From an uncultured Winogradskyella sp. (lineage in GTDB: Bacteria; Bacteroidota; Bacteroidia; Flavobacteriales; Flavobacteriaceae), in contig NZ_CANMXL010000002.1 of the NCBI RefSeq assembly GCF_947501905.1, positions 372,001 through 436,000 on the forward strand: 64,000 nt of DNA, read 5' to 3'. Position numbers and translations under genes: made by a program. Below are positions 27,382 to 37,454 of this stretch, piece after piece. Position 1 is the stretch's first letter, and each line of letters begins with the position of its first letter. The notes under the pieces were generated by a model, which worked only from the letters and a program-made list of their open reading frames with translations, was not told the origin of the DNA and did not search any database.

Positions 27382-28089
27382 CTAATTCAGGATACTAAAT
27401 TGAAACACGCTTGATTCTGATGTGTTTCCTGCTGCATCTTTTGTTACAACTTTCCAATAGTAAATATTTCCTGGTGTAACAGTTATTTGCAATTGATTTA
27501 CAGTTATGTTTGTTGTATCTACAACTGGAGGATTACTAGTTCCTATGTACACATCATAACCAACAATATCATTATCTACATCACTTCCGCTCCATAGCAA
27601 TGTTACTGAGTTAGTTGAAGGTAGCGTCTCTGCCATAGTAGGCGAAATAATTTCTGCTTGAAAAGGCGGATAGGTTTGTATCGCTTCACCTGCATTATAA
27701 AAATTCCAAATTTCACTTTCTAAAATTTCATTATTATAAACATAATTTACAAACCATCTGTAAGCAATCGCTCTTTCTATAGTTACAGGATATATAAAAT
27801 CTTCTGTTTCGTATTCTGTGATACTATTAGTAGATAAGTTTTCTATAGAAAGTATATAGCTTTGCGCATTATTATTAGGTTCCCATTCAAAAAGAACAGT
27901 ACTTTCGGTAGGTGTAATATTTGTACCCTCAGTGCATAAAGAACTTTCAAACGGAAATATTAATTGAACTCCCTCAACTTCATCAGGGGTTTCATCATTT
28001 GGTATAAGCGTATTTATATTATCATCAGTAGTATCTACACATCCTTGAATGAGTAGTACAAAACAAATAAACTTAATTAGTCTTTTCAT
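27382..28089 (-). CDS. Surface lipoprotein with two FN3-like domains
   Basis: A 235-residue lipoprotein (lipobox LIQGC, Cys16). After a low-complexity linker come two immunoglobulin-like or fibronectin III-like domains (about 60-130 and 145-232), the second containing VTLLWSGSDVDNDIVGYDVYIG and ending YYWKVVTKDAAGNTS. It is the last gene of the surface operon; its start overlaps the LRR gene stop by four bases (ATGA). It probably binds or anchors the secreted LRR protein, by context only. Confidence 0.75.
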   Translation of the reverse strand: MKRLIKFICFVLLIQGCVDTTDDNINTLIPNDETPDEVEGVQLIFPFESSLCTEGTNITPTESTVLFEWEPNNNAQSYILSIENLSTNSITEYETEDFIYPVTIERAIAYRWFVNYVYNNEILESEIWNFYNAGEAIQTYPPFQAEIISPTMAETLPSTNSVTLLWSGSDVDNDIVGYDVYIGTSNPPVVDTTNITVNQLQITVTPGNIYYWKVVTKDAAGNTSESSVFQFSILN

Positions 28090-31000
28090 TGTTTGATAAT
28101 TTTATAAGTTGAAATTCGTGTTTTGGATGTTACAGAAATTATATATATACCTGAATCAAAGCTTGATGTATTTATCCTTATGTTTTGTGTTTCACCTGTA
28201 TGTTTTTCATTTAAAATCAACTTTCCAATAATAGAATGCACATTTACAGATATCTCTTCTTCATTAACATTGTCTATGTTTATAACATCATTGAAAGGAT
28301 TTGGAGAAATCACAAAATCTTTTGTATTAAATATAATCTCACTAAAAATACCCTGACATTCTAAGTCTGTGCTTACTTTTAGTGTATTTGCACCTTCTTT
28401 TAAATCTAGTGTTATTGAAGAATTGTGTGTTGTAAAAGTTTCATCATTAAACACAAAATTATAACTAGTACTACCAGACATTTCTACTACAATTCTATTT
28501 CCTGAAGCTACTCTACTTGCAAAAACTTCTAGTGGATTCGGTTCAGTTATAACTATTGTATAACATGTTTGATAAGCTGGCCACTCTTCAATAGTGATAC
28601 ACATTTCATAAGTGCCGGCCAATAGATTAAGTATATCAATATCATTAATAAAGTTATACTCTTGAAAAAAATCTTCTCCTGTAAGAGTAACCATATAAGA
28701 ATAAGTCTCTTGAGACACTATGGTGATTTGACCATCATTACTGTTTAAGCAGGTTTCACTAAGTATTGAAATTGCAAAATTATCATTTGCTAACCCAGGA
28801 AAAGGGCAACCAAATAAATCTACAGGAACACCAAATTCTGTGCCTGGGCACAAGTCTTCCGTATTAGGCACACCATCGTTATCTGCATCTTCACAAATGG
28901 TCTGATAAGTAGCGGTGTCATCTTTATCCCAGTTATCGTATGTGCCATTTACATTTGAAATTACAGCTACTGGGTCATCGACCAAAATACATCCTAAATC
29001 CGGATTATTTATAGCATTAAATATTTGTAAATTTTCATTATTACCATTTTGAAGATTTAACTGGTCTCCCACTAAAATGTTTGATTGGCAAAAGAGTATT
29101 TCTAAATTTACATTTTGAGTAAAACTTAAACTACTGATAAGATTAGATGAACAGTTGAGTTCTTCTAGATTTGTTAGTATATCAACATTTAAAGCATTAA
29201 GACTATTATTAGCAACATCTAAATTGACTAAATCTGAATTAGTATCTAAGTTCAAGGTTGTTAATCCATTATCAGAAATATCCAAGGAAGTTAAACCAGT
29301 GAGTGATGTTAAATCTATATCTGTAATGTTGTTATTTGAGGCATCTAAATTTGTCAAAACTAAATTATTGCTAAGATCTACTGAAGAGACATTATTAATT
29401 TCAAAATTTAAATTAACTAAGCTCACAAAATCCTCAATACCAGTTAGGTCTGAAATTTCTCTAGATGAGATATTTAAAAAAGTGACACTTTCAATATTTG
29501 TTGTAGGTACATAATCGTCCAATGGCTCTGTATCATAACCTAAATCAATTAAAGCTTGTTCAAGATTATCGTCAGGCACAAAGGTTTCTCCAAAGAAACA
29601 TTCTGTCGAAAATTGAGTTGTAGCATCTACTAGCCAAGTTACCCCAGCAGGCACAGTACCATTATCTGTTTCAATACATGTTAAATCTGGATTGTTTTGC
29701 GTATTGAGATTGACTAATATGGCATTTTGTCCGTTTTTAATATTTAAAACTTCAAGTGAATTAGATTGACAGCTCAAATTTGTTACATTTTGATTTAATT
29801 GAAAATCGAGCTCAACAATAGCATTACCGTCACAAATAAAATCACTTAAACTTAGTATTTCACTTGGCAAAAAAGAAGTAAATACATTATTAGAAATATC
29901 CAAAACTGCCAGATTGGTATTTTGAGTTAAATCAATACTAGCAATTGAATTACTCGAACAATTTAGAGTTGTAAGTGCTAAATTATTTGTTGTATTAATA
30001 GTACTTAGCTGATTATTAGAAGCATTTAGAGTTATTAAGTTTATGTTTGAACTGAGATCAATACTATCTATAGCATTGCTTGAACAATTTAAATCTTCTA
30101 AAGCTTCGAAATCTTCAATTCCCGTTAAATCTGCAATATTATTTCCGCTAACATCCAGGGTTAGTAGCGTTTCGATATTTGCTGTTGGCACGTAATCATT
30201 TAAAGGCCCTGAATCTAACCCTAAATCAATTAAAGCTTGCTCAAAATTATCATCTGGGACGAAAGTTTCACCAAAATTACAATCCGTATTATAGCTCGTT
30301 GTTGCATCTTTTAACCAACCTATTGGGATATTATTAGCATCATCTACTTGAATACAATCCAAATTTGGGTTATTGGTAGCATTAAAATTAGTGATGTCTG
30401 AATTTATACCATTTTGAAGATTTATAAATTCTAACTGATTATTTGATAGATTAATTGTTATATTTTCTGGGCAATCCTGAGGCTGAGATGGTTGAAATGG
30501 ACAAGCCGAAATGGACATGGTGGTTAAATCCAAATCACCTTCAATCTGGTTATTATTGGCATTGAGTGTTTTAAGTGTACCTAAGTTATTAGATAGAACT
30601 ATAGTTGTAATAAGGTTTGAGTTAAAGTCTGCCTCAATAAGATTGACATTACTACTTAAATTTAAACTACTCAACTCATTATTACTACAAGACAAAAATT
30701 TTAAAGCCGTGTTTGTAGTTAGATCTAATTGTGCTATATCATTAACATTACAATTAAGTTCTTCTAATGATGTATTCAAGATTAAAACAAGTGATGATAG
30801 GTTGTTTTGAGAAGCAAGGATTGCAAGTACGTTTGTGTTCGTAGATAAATCTATGTTAGTAATCTGATTACTTGTGAAATCTAAAAATTCTAATGAATTT
30901 AATCCATTAATTTCTAATTGACTTAATTCGTTAGATCTACAATTTAAACTTACCAGATCTTGGTAATTGACTAATTGAAGATTCGATAAATTATTATTAG

Positions 31001-33710
31001 CACAGCTAAGCTTTGTTAGTGTATTATTTAAAACTGTTGATGTCGTTAAATTATCGATTCTATTACTATCGCAATTAACATCTTCAAGAACTGGTAGAGC
31101 GCTTATATCTAGATTTGATAATAAATTATTTGAGGTATTTAAAATTCTTAAAAGGGCATTATTACTTAAATCAAGATTAATTAATTTGTTATCTGAACAA
31201 TCTAACACTTCTAGGCTTGTATTTTGAGAGATATCAATATTGGCGAAGTTATTACCTGCACAATACAGCTCAGTTAGTGATAACGCACCACTTATGCCAA
31301 ATATACCGTTTAAATCATCTATGTTATTTGAACTACAATTGAGACGTTCTAAAAATAATAAGTCATTTACATCTAAATCATTTAAGAAATTTCCGCTACA
31401 ATCTAATTCTACGAGCGATTTAAAATCTTGAATTCCTGTTAAATTAGAAATTCCTGAATCGCTCACATCTAAGTTTTGAAGTTGCTCAATATTAGCAGTT
31501 AATACTTGTCCGTCTACAATTGCATCAAAACCTAAATCAATCAATGCTTCTTCAAAAAAGATATCAGGAATTAATGTAAAACGATTATTGTCACAATCAT
31601 TATTATAGTTTGCTGTAGCATCAATCTGCCATGCCAATGGTATGTTACCTATAATTGTATCATCTACATTAATACAAAACAAGTTTGGGTTGTTAGTTGC
31701 ATTAAAATTAGCGAGTAGGTTATTATTTCCATTTTTAATATCCAGTTCTGTTAGAGAATTGTTATTACATAATAATGACGTAAGATTTGTATTTAATGTA
31801 ACATTTAGAGTTCCAATAGAATTACCAGAAATATCTAATGTTACTAATGCAAGATTAGTGTCAAGGTTTATTACTGATAGAATATTATTAGAACAATTTA
31901 AATCCTGAAGCGCTATAAAATCTTCAATACCTGTTAAGTCTTCAATTGCCAAACCTGAAACATCCAACATGGTAAGCATATCTATATCTGCAGTAGGTAC
32001 AAAATTATTTAAGGTATTATCTGAATCTATTCCTTGATCAATTAAAGCTTGTTCAAAATTATCATCTGGTATATAAGTACCACACTGCGTATTGTAAGAT
32101 GCTGCTGCATCTTTTTGCCAACCAGGAGCAGTATCAGAAAATGCAATATCATCAACCTTAATGCAAAATAGGCTACTATTACTAGTAGCATTAAATGTTG
32201 TAATTGCAGTATTATTGGAATTATCTATCTCTAAAGAGAATAAGTTGTTATCGTTACATAATACAGTTGATAATACTGAATTTACACTAAGATTTAAACT
32301 CTCTATTAGGTTGTTTGAACAGTCTAAAACATCAAGAAGTGTATTAAATTGAAGATTTAAATTTAACAAGCTATTACCTGAACAATTAAGAATAGTAAGT
32401 TGATTATTATTGCTTAAATCCAAATTTGAAATTTGATTATTCGAAATATTTAAAAAATCTATATTGAGATTCGAAGATGTGTCTAATTGAGACAAATTGT
32501 TATTTGACAAGTATAATTCTGTTAGCGCCGTATTAGGCAAAATATTAATTTCGTTAATGGAGTTGTTATCTGCAATTAATATACTTAGTGCCAAAAAATC
32601 TTCAATTCCTGTAGCATCAGAAATCCCTTGGTTGGAAATATCTAAAGTCATTAAGGAATCTATATTGGACGTTAGCACAAGGTTATCCAACATATCGTCA
32701 TATCCTAAGTTGATTAGAGCTTGCTCAAAATTATCGTCTGGCACGTAGGTATAAATATCTGCACAAACACCATCTGTATAATAAGCCCAATCGTCTTTAA
32801 TCCAACCATTTGGCGTAAAACCAGAATCAATTTGAATACAAAATAAATCGGGATTATCTGAAGCGTTAAAAATTGCTATTAAATCATTATAACCATTATT
32901 AACTATTAATGAAGTTAGCTCATTTCGAGATACATTAATTGTGGATGTTCCTTGACATAAAGTTATTGGGTCAGTTTGTGGATCTGGACAAACAACAGTA
33001 TTAATAGAACTTAAATCTAAATCTGTAATTCTATTATTTGAAGCATCTAAGTTCTTTAAAACTGTATTTGCTGTTAAATCTAATGTACTTATTAGATTAG
33101 AAGAACAAAAAAGGCTTTCCAAGTCTAAATTGTTACTCACCAACAGTTCACCAATTATTCTATTATTAGAAACACTTAGAGAGGTGAGTGCATTATTACT
33201 CTCCACATTTATGCCTGAAAGTTGATTTCCTGATACTGTTAAACTTTTAAGATTGATGTTATTTGAAACATCTATAGTTTGTAATTGATTGTCTGAACAA
33301 TTTAATGTTTCTAAACTTGTATTATTTGCTAATGATAAATCTGTTAACCTATTTATACCACATAATAAGGAAACTAGACTTAGGTTGTTAGAAATATCAA
33401 GTTCTGACAAATTATTATCACTGCATATCAAAGCTTCCAAAGCACTAAAATCCTCTATCCCAGAAAGTTCTGCGATAGATAAGTTTGAGACATCTAAAAA
33501 TGTAACTCCGCTTATTCTATTTGTAAAAACTAATCCGTTATTTGCTATGCCATCACCCATACTACTCGCATCACCAATTGTAACGGAATTACCATTTTCA
33601 TCATGTGTTTCGAGATAATTCTCAAAGCTAGTGTCAGGTATTGCTGTAGTTTGGGATTGACTTACACTAAAACTAAAAAAAATTAAAACACAGATAATTG
33701 ACTTCATCAT
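28086..33710 (-). CDS. T9SS-secreted giant leucine-rich-repeat protein, six LRR modules
   Basis: An 1874-residue exported protein (signal to about residue 20). Six modules each start with a block like VPDDNFEQALIDLG, then a TGIEDFxAL cap and a run of 21-22 residue LRR units (LxxLDxSxNxI), and end with a GWxKDATxxYxTxC segment. After the LRRs comes a thrombospondin type 3-like calcium motif (DADNDGVPNTEDLCPG), Ig-like domains and a T9SS type A sorting domain (ISPNPFNDVINID). It is probably a surface adhesin or recognition protein. It is in operon with the FN3 lipoprotein and the fibre-like protein (14-base gap). Ligand unknown. Confidence 0.88.
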   Translation of the reverse strand: MMKSIICVLIFFSFSVSQSQTTAIPDTSFENYLETHDENGNSVTIGDASSMGDGIANNGLVFTNRISGVTFLDVSNLSIAELSGIEDFSALEALICSDNNLSELDISNNLSLVSLLCGINRLTDLSLANNTSLETLNCSDNQLQTIDVSNNINLKSLTVSGNQLSGINVESNNALTSLSVSNNRIIGELLVSNNLDLESLFCSSNLISTLDLTANTVLKNLDASNNRITDLDLSSINTVVCPDPQTDPITLCQGTSTINVSRNELTSLIVNNGYNDLIAIFNASDNPDLFCIQIDSGFTPNGWIKDDWAYYTDGVCADIYTYVPDDNFEQALINLGYDDMLDNLVLTSNIDSLMTLDISNQGISDATGIEDFLALSILIADNNSINEINILPNTALTELYLSNNNLSQLDTSSNLNIDFLNISNNQISNLDLSNNNQLTILNCSGNSLLNLNLQFNTLLDVLDCSNNLIESLNLSVNSVLSTVLCNDNNLFSLEIDNSNNTAITTFNATSNSSLFCIKVDDIAFSDTAPGWQKDAAASYNTQCGTYIPDDNFEQALIDQGIDSDNTLNNFVPTADIDMLTMLDVSGLAIEDLTGIEDFIALQDLNCSNNILSVINLDTNLALVTLDISGNSIGTLNVTLNTNLTSLLCNNNSLTELDIKNGNNNLLANFNATNNPNLFCINVDDTIIGNIPLAWQIDATANYNNDCDNNRFTLIPDIFFEEALIDLGFDAIVDGQVLTANIEQLQNLDVSDSGISNLTGIQDFKSLVELDCSGNFLNDLDVNDLLFLERLNCSSNNIDDLNGIFGISGALSLTELYCAGNNFANIDISQNTSLEVLDCSDNKLINLDLSNNALLRILNTSNNLLSNLDISALPVLEDVNCDSNRIDNLTTSTVLNNTLTKLSCANNNLSNLQLVNYQDLVSLNCRSNELSQLEINGLNSLEFLDFTSNQITNIDLSTNTNVLAILASQNNLSSLVLILNTSLEELNCNVNDIAQLDLTTNTALKFLSCSNNELSSLNLSSNVNLIEADFNSNLITTIVLSNNLGTLKTLNANNNQIEGDLDLTTMSISACPFQPSQPQDCPENITINLSNNQLEFINLQNGINSDITNFNATNNPNLDCIQVDDANNIPIGWLKDATTSYNTDCNFGETFVPDDNFEQALIDLGLDSGPLNDYVPTANIETLLTLDVSGNNIADLTGIEDFEALEDLNCSSNAIDSIDLSSNINLITLNASNNQLSTINTTNNLALTTLNCSSNSIASIDLTQNTNLAVLDISNNVFTSFLPSEILSLSDFICDGNAIVELDFQLNQNVTNLSCQSNSLEVLNIKNGQNAILVNLNTQNNPDLTCIETDNGTVPAGVTWLVDATTQFSTECFFGETFVPDDNLEQALIDLGYDTEPLDDYVPTTNIESVTFLNISSREISDLTGIEDFVSLVNLNFEINNVSSVDLSNNLVLTNLDASNNNITDIDLTSLTGLTSLDISDNGLTTLNLDTNSDLVNLDVANNSLNALNVDILTNLEELNCSSNLISSLSFTQNVNLEILFCQSNILVGDQLNLQNGNNENLQIFNAINNPDLGCILVDDPVAVISNVNGTYDNWDKDDTATYQTICEDADNDGVPNTEDLCPGTEFGVPVDLFGCPFPGLANDNFAISILSETCLNSNDGQITIVSQETYSYMVTLTGEDFFQEYNFINDIDILNLLAGTYEMCITIEEWPAYQTCYTIVITEPNPLEVFASRVASGNRIVVEMSGSTSYNFVFNDETFTTHNSSITLDLKEGANTLKVSTDLECQGIFSEIIFNTKDFVISPNPFNDVINIDNVNEEEISVNVHSIIGKLILNEKHTGETQNIRINTSSFDSGIYIISVTSKTRISTYKIIKQ

Positions 33711-33724
33711 ATCTATATCAAAAA

Positions 33725-35956
33725 TTAATCTCTTTTTCCTACGCTTAATTCTCTATGATAGTGAAACTGCTTATCAAATTTTTGCCTAAGTTTTGTAAGA
33801 AATTCGGCTTTAAAACTAGCATCAGTTTTTAGTTTTTTCCAAAGGTCAAAGTTATCGATATCTAAACCTTCAGCACGAAGTTGATTTTCTGCTATTTTTA
33901 AGGCCAACTCAAAGTCTTTTTCTGTAATCTCAAAATATATAATCTCGCCTTCATGTGATGCAACTCTCTCGTAATCTCTTCCTGCAATGTTTCCTTTTTT
34001 CTCATCATGATATTCTGGGTCTTGATTTAATGTTATAGTATTCTCAGATTGAGAGGCTTTTATTTCAGCCAGAGATTCGAATATTTTAGAAATCTGACTT
34101 TTTAATGCTTTTATTTCTTCATCTTGATTATTTAATTGCTTCTCTAGTCTCTGTACGATAAAATTATTATCGTTTTTATTTAAGCCAACTGCCACGTTTA
34201 TCATATTGAAACCAAAATTATTATTACTCTCTCCCCATGAAATACCTATGATATCTTTTATTTGTTCGGTAGTAATTTTAGAAGGCGCTATGCCTTTAGC
34301 AATACCATCATTTTTTCCACTTGGTAAAATGTAATCCCCAATATTTACCTTACCAAATACTTTTACCGGAACCTGTCCCATAAAAGCCACTTTTTCAAAA
34401 TTTTGCTCTTTATTTAGTTGCGGCATATTTCCAAGTACAATTGGCTTAAATGAAACAACCATTACACGCTCTGCATTGATTGTGTTTTTTGATATTTTAC
34501 CACCAATGACACCAACGACATCTCCATAAGTCATTGTTTCTTTTAAATCCGCACGTTCTAAATATTCTGCATAATCTCCAGCACCTGAGGCATAGGTTAC
34601 ACCTTCATAAGTTATCTTATTGTCATCATATAAGTCTTTATTATCTTCGGCTCTTATTTTGGCTGCAATTGCAAAACCTTCTTTTACGACGACTATAAGT
34701 ACTTCGGCAGCAGCAAATGCAATATCTACAGGACCAGGAACCACAGTACAAGCACCTAAACCAAAGCAAGCTCTAAAATCTGAACCAGCTGCAATAAGTC
34801 TTGCCGCAGTAACCGCAATATCTACTGATGCCCAAATTAAATCTATATCTGCATCAAAAATATCGTAGTCTAGAGATGTTTGATCAAACAAATAGTCCGC
34901 ATTGTTTCCAAATTCTGATGGTATCTCACCTTCTATTCTTCCCCACATTGTTGGTGTAGTGAAAGGAAGAGTAACACCAGAAGGTGTCGTTCCACCAGAT
35001 ACGGTAGTGGTATCCCAAAACGATATAAAGTTATTTCTATTCCTTCTCTCATCATCAACAATAATTGCTAAACCTTGATTACCCCCTTCTATAATAACAG
35101 GATAACTATTAATATTTAAATCTGAACCACTTAACCCAGATGTAATTCTAACTGGCTCAGTCTCAGATTGTATTCTCACTCTCCCTGTTAAAGAGGTAGA
35201 TAAATTTACCGTTAAATCATCTGCTGTTAAATCTCCAAAACTTGCTTGACCGTTGACATTTAAATCATTTAATGTGGTTAAACCAAGGACATCTAAAGTC
35301 CCTTCCATATTTGAGTTTCCACCTACTCTTAAACTTCCAGATAAGTCTGTTGGTCTTTGATTATTTACATTAAAAGCTTCGTTTAAATTAGTCACGCCAT
35401 CTACAGTTAAAGTTCCTGACAAATAACTTGGGACATTGTCATTGACGTTTAAAGCATCATTAAAATTTGCTGGTCCTTCAACAAGCAACTGGCCGTTTAA
35501 AGAAGTATTACCATCTACATCAAGGTTTCCTGATGCAGTTATATCTCTATGTTTTGCGTAAGGTAAATACGTTAGCTCCTCTACACTTATTAATGTAAAG
35601 TCTGAACCACCTTCAAAATCAATTTCAACTTTTAATAATTTAGTACCACCATCCCAACTTATACTTTTAAATGCATCATTGTCCTTACCTATTATAAGAT
35701 TTACACGACCAAATTCATCAGTTTCTGTTATACGAGTTTCTTGAAATTCAGGTGGGCTTTGTTCATTGTCGCCATCTATTATTGAAAACCTCATATTAAT
35801 AGTAGTTTGAGGCAAATAATTATCTGGAGAGTTTACACCTGGCAATTCTAATTCGTCTGGACCAATAATTACGGCTTGATAAGTTAAGCCATCAGTTTGT
35901 GCAAAAACTTGTAATGTTAAGCAAAAAAATAATGCGATAAGTAGTATTCTTTTCAT
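33725..35956 (-). CDS. Exported fibre-like protein with Peptidase_G2-type self-processing domain
   Basis: A 743-residue exported protein (signal ending QVFAQ). The N terminus has the Bacteroidota domain that starts LTYQAV and ends LTYLPYAKH. Residues about 135-260 are repeated beta-helix-like units (SGTLTVDGVTNLNEAFNVN). A hydrophobic stretch at about 365-425 follows. GDYAEYLER and AFMGQVPVKVFGKVNIGDY resemble the intramolecular chaperone/self-cleaving domain of phage tail spikes. A trimer-type coiled coil (VQRLEKQLNNQDEEIKALK) comes next. No phage genes are nearby. It is probably a trimeric surface stalk. The operon runs into the LRR gene. Confidence 0.75.
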   Translation of the reverse strand: MKRILLIALFFCLTLQVFAQTDGLTYQAVIIGPDELELPGVNSPDNYLPQTTINMRFSIIDGDNEQSPPEFQETRITETDEFGRVNLIIGKDNDAFKSISWDGGTKLLKVEIDFEGGSDFTLISVEELTYLPYAKHRDITASGNLDVDGNTSLNGQLLVEGPANFNDALNVNDNVPSYLSGTLTVDGVTNLNEAFNVNNQRPTDLSGSLRVGGNSNMEGTLDVLGLTTLNDLNVNGQASFGDLTADDLTVNLSTSLTGRVRIQSETEPVRITSGLSGSDLNINSYPVIIEGGNQGLAIIVDDERRNRNNFISFWDTTTVSGGTTPSGVTLPFTTPTMWGRIEGEIPSEFGNNADYLFDQTSLDYDIFDADIDLIWASVDIAVTAARLIAAGSDFRACFGLGACTVVPGPVDIAFAAAEVLIVVVKEGFAIAAKIRAEDNKDLYDDNKITYEGVTYASGAGDYAEYLERADLKETMTYGDVVGVIGGKISKNTINAERVMVVSFKPIVLGNMPQLNKEQNFEKVAFMGQVPVKVFGKVNIGDYILPSGKNDGIAKGIAPSKITTEQIKDIIGISWGESNNNFGFNMINVAVGLNKNDNNFIVQRLEKQLNNQDEEIKALKSQISKIFESLAEIKASQSENTITLNQDPEYHDEKKGNIAGRDYERVASHEGEIIYFEITEKDFELALKIAENQLRAEGLDIDNFDLWKKLKTDASFKAEFLTKLRQKFDKQFHYHRELSVGKRD

Positions 35957-35980
35957 GATTGCTGATTTTATATTTTTCTC

Positions 35981-36493
35981 TTATTTAGATTTTATGAGTT
36001 TAGAATTAAAGTGTTTACTGCCTGAGACAACTTTTAAAAAATATGTGCCACTTTGTATATTATTAAATTGTAAGTCAATTTTTTGAGCTGCAGAATAAAC
36101 ATTAGAGTAGATTAGCTTGCCAGTAACATCATTAAGCAAAACCATTATATCATTTTTTATAGGGCTAGTAAAATCAATTGTTACTTGTTGATTGAATGGA
36201 TTTGGATACACTTTTGCTTCCAAATTATAATCTACTTCTGTAACAATGCTTATGTTAAATAATGGTTGCTGATAACCTTGTCTCAAAACATAATTACCAT
36301 TACTGTGCGTACCAATAACACTAGATTGACCAATGCTCTGGCTTACATTATAAGTTCCTTGAGTTGTGGCTATTGTTTGAGATGAACCACTGCTTCCAAG
36401 ATTAGAACTGATGATTCTATAACTCGAATTTGTTTGCGCTAAACATACTTGTGTAAAGCAAAACAGAAGTAATATTGGTAAAAATGTTTTCAT
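35981..36493 (-). CDS. Small T9SS type A sorting-domain protein
   Basis: A 170-residue exported protein: signal to VCLAQ (1-19), a short Ser/Gly/Thr-rich region ending YVLRQGYQQP, then a C-terminal T9SS type A sorting domain starting VYPNPFNQQ. It is mostly sorting domain, so it is likely a small surface or matrix component. It is the first gene of the surface operon. A TGTCCAC box lies 54 bases upstream of its start. Confidence 0.8.
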   Translation of the reverse strand: MKTFLPILLLFCFTQVCLAQTNSSYRIISSNLGSSGSSQTIATTQGTYNVSQSIGQSSVIGTHSNGNYVLRQGYQQPLFNISIVTEVDYNLEAKVYPNPFNQQVTIDFTSPIKNDIMVLLNDVTGKLIYSNVYSAAQKIDLQFNNIQSGTYFLKVVSGSKHFNSKLIKSK

Positions 36494-36546
36494 AATTATT
36501 TATAAATCTAGAACTAAATCTCTATCAGTTTTAATGTTTCTTTTAA

Positions 36547-36564
36547 TGTCCACCTTTTGTCTAC
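36547..36564. promoter_or_regulatory. TGTCCAC direct-repeat box a
   Basis: TGTCCAC-CTTT-TGTCTAC. Two half-sites lie 11 bases apart, 54 bases upstream of the surface operon start (minus strand). It matches box b over 22 bases with one difference. Confidence 0.5.
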
Positions 36565-36580
36565 TGAAAATCGAAAACTT

Positions 36581-37225
36581 CTAAAAATCGCAATTACAAT
36601 TGGGCAGATTGATTATAAAACCAATACCAAACTGATGTGCATTAAGTCCTAATTTTTCTTGTGTACTTCCGCTGTTAGCTAAGGTTGTTTTTCCGTAATT
36701 ATAGACAGCTGAAATTGCTGCATACTTTGAAACAGGATATTGCATTTCTAATCCGCCTCTAAAAAACACTATGGTGTTATTAAACTCTTCATTACCAACT
36801 AGGTTAAATACAGCATTATTTATGGTTTGATTCCCTCTTACCATAATCTCTGGTGATACCGATACATTAGCGAAAAAGTAAAGGTCTCTTAATTGAAATA
36901 GCTGAATACTCATGCCTGCTTTAAGTCCTAGGTAACTCACATCCCATTCAAAAAAGTTATTTACACTATTCTCACTACCAATCGCACCGTAATTATTATA
37001 AGTTGCTCCTAGTGATAAATACAATGTTTTACTTGGATTGATGCTTTGCCTGTATCCCATTCCGTAATAGGTGCTAGAAGTAGATAACAAATTATCTAGT
37101 GGTTGGCCTTGAGAGTTTTCATAATCAAAAGAAGATATGGTTGTACCAATCTCAAAATATAGTTGCTGACACATGCATGAGTAACTAATCATTAATGCGA
37201 ATATTAAAAGTGTATAGTTTTTCAC
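36581..37225 (-). CDS. Outer-membrane beta-barrel protein
   Basis: A 214-residue exported protein (signal ending SCMCQ). Alternating hydrophobic strands with aromatic ends (for example YYGMGYRQSI, LYLSLGATYNNYG, HQFGIGFIINL) indicate an 8-stranded OmpX/OmpA-type barrel. It is transcribed in the same direction as the surface operon but has its own upstream box b. It may be the membrane port or anchor for the surface proteins, judged by neighbourhood only. Confidence 0.75.
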   Translation of the reverse strand: MKNYTLLIFALMISYSCMCQQLYFEIGTTISSFDYENSQGQPLDNLLSTSSTYYGMGYRQSINPSKTLYLSLGATYNNYGAIGSENSVNNFFEWDVSYLGLKAGMSIQLFQLRDLYFFANVSVSPEIMVRGNQTINNAVFNLVGNEEFNNTIVFFRGGLEMQYPVSKYAAISAVYNYGKTTLANSGSTQEKLGLNAHQFGIGFIINLPNCNCDF

Positions 37226-37290
37226 TCTTTTCCAGTTTTGTTGAGAGCTAATATAGTTCGAAAATTAATTGAAAACTGAAAAAAAAGTAA

Positions 37291-37308
37291 TGTCCACCTT
37301 TTGTCCAC
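37291..37308. promoter_or_regulatory. TGTCCAC direct-repeat box b
   Basis: TGTCCAC-CTTT-TGTCCAC, the best copy of the box. It lies 66 bases upstream of the barrel gene and about 150 bases before the first TPR-LuxR gene, in the divergent region. Confidence 0.55.
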
Positions 37309-37354
37309 TGCAAAAAATTAATGATTGTCAAAAAAATATTGACCTTTAATTAAG

Positions 37355-37364
37355 GTGGACAAAG
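37355..37364. promoter_or_regulatory. Inverted TGTCCAC half-site c
   Basis: GTGGACAAAG reads TTTGTCCAC on the minus strand. It is a single half-site in the same divergent region. An identical GGTGGACAAA string also occurs at 37520-37529 inside the start of the regulator gene. Confidence 0.35.
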
Positions 37365-37454
37365 GAAAATCAAATAATTTAATAGACTGATAATCAATAT
37401 TTTAAAATATATTAAAGATAAACACTAACTTAACTAACCTAACAACCAGACCGT

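Noticed and set aside
33725-35956. Prophage tail fibre
   Set aside because: There are no capsid, terminase or integrase genes and the gene is in an operon with T9SS proteins.
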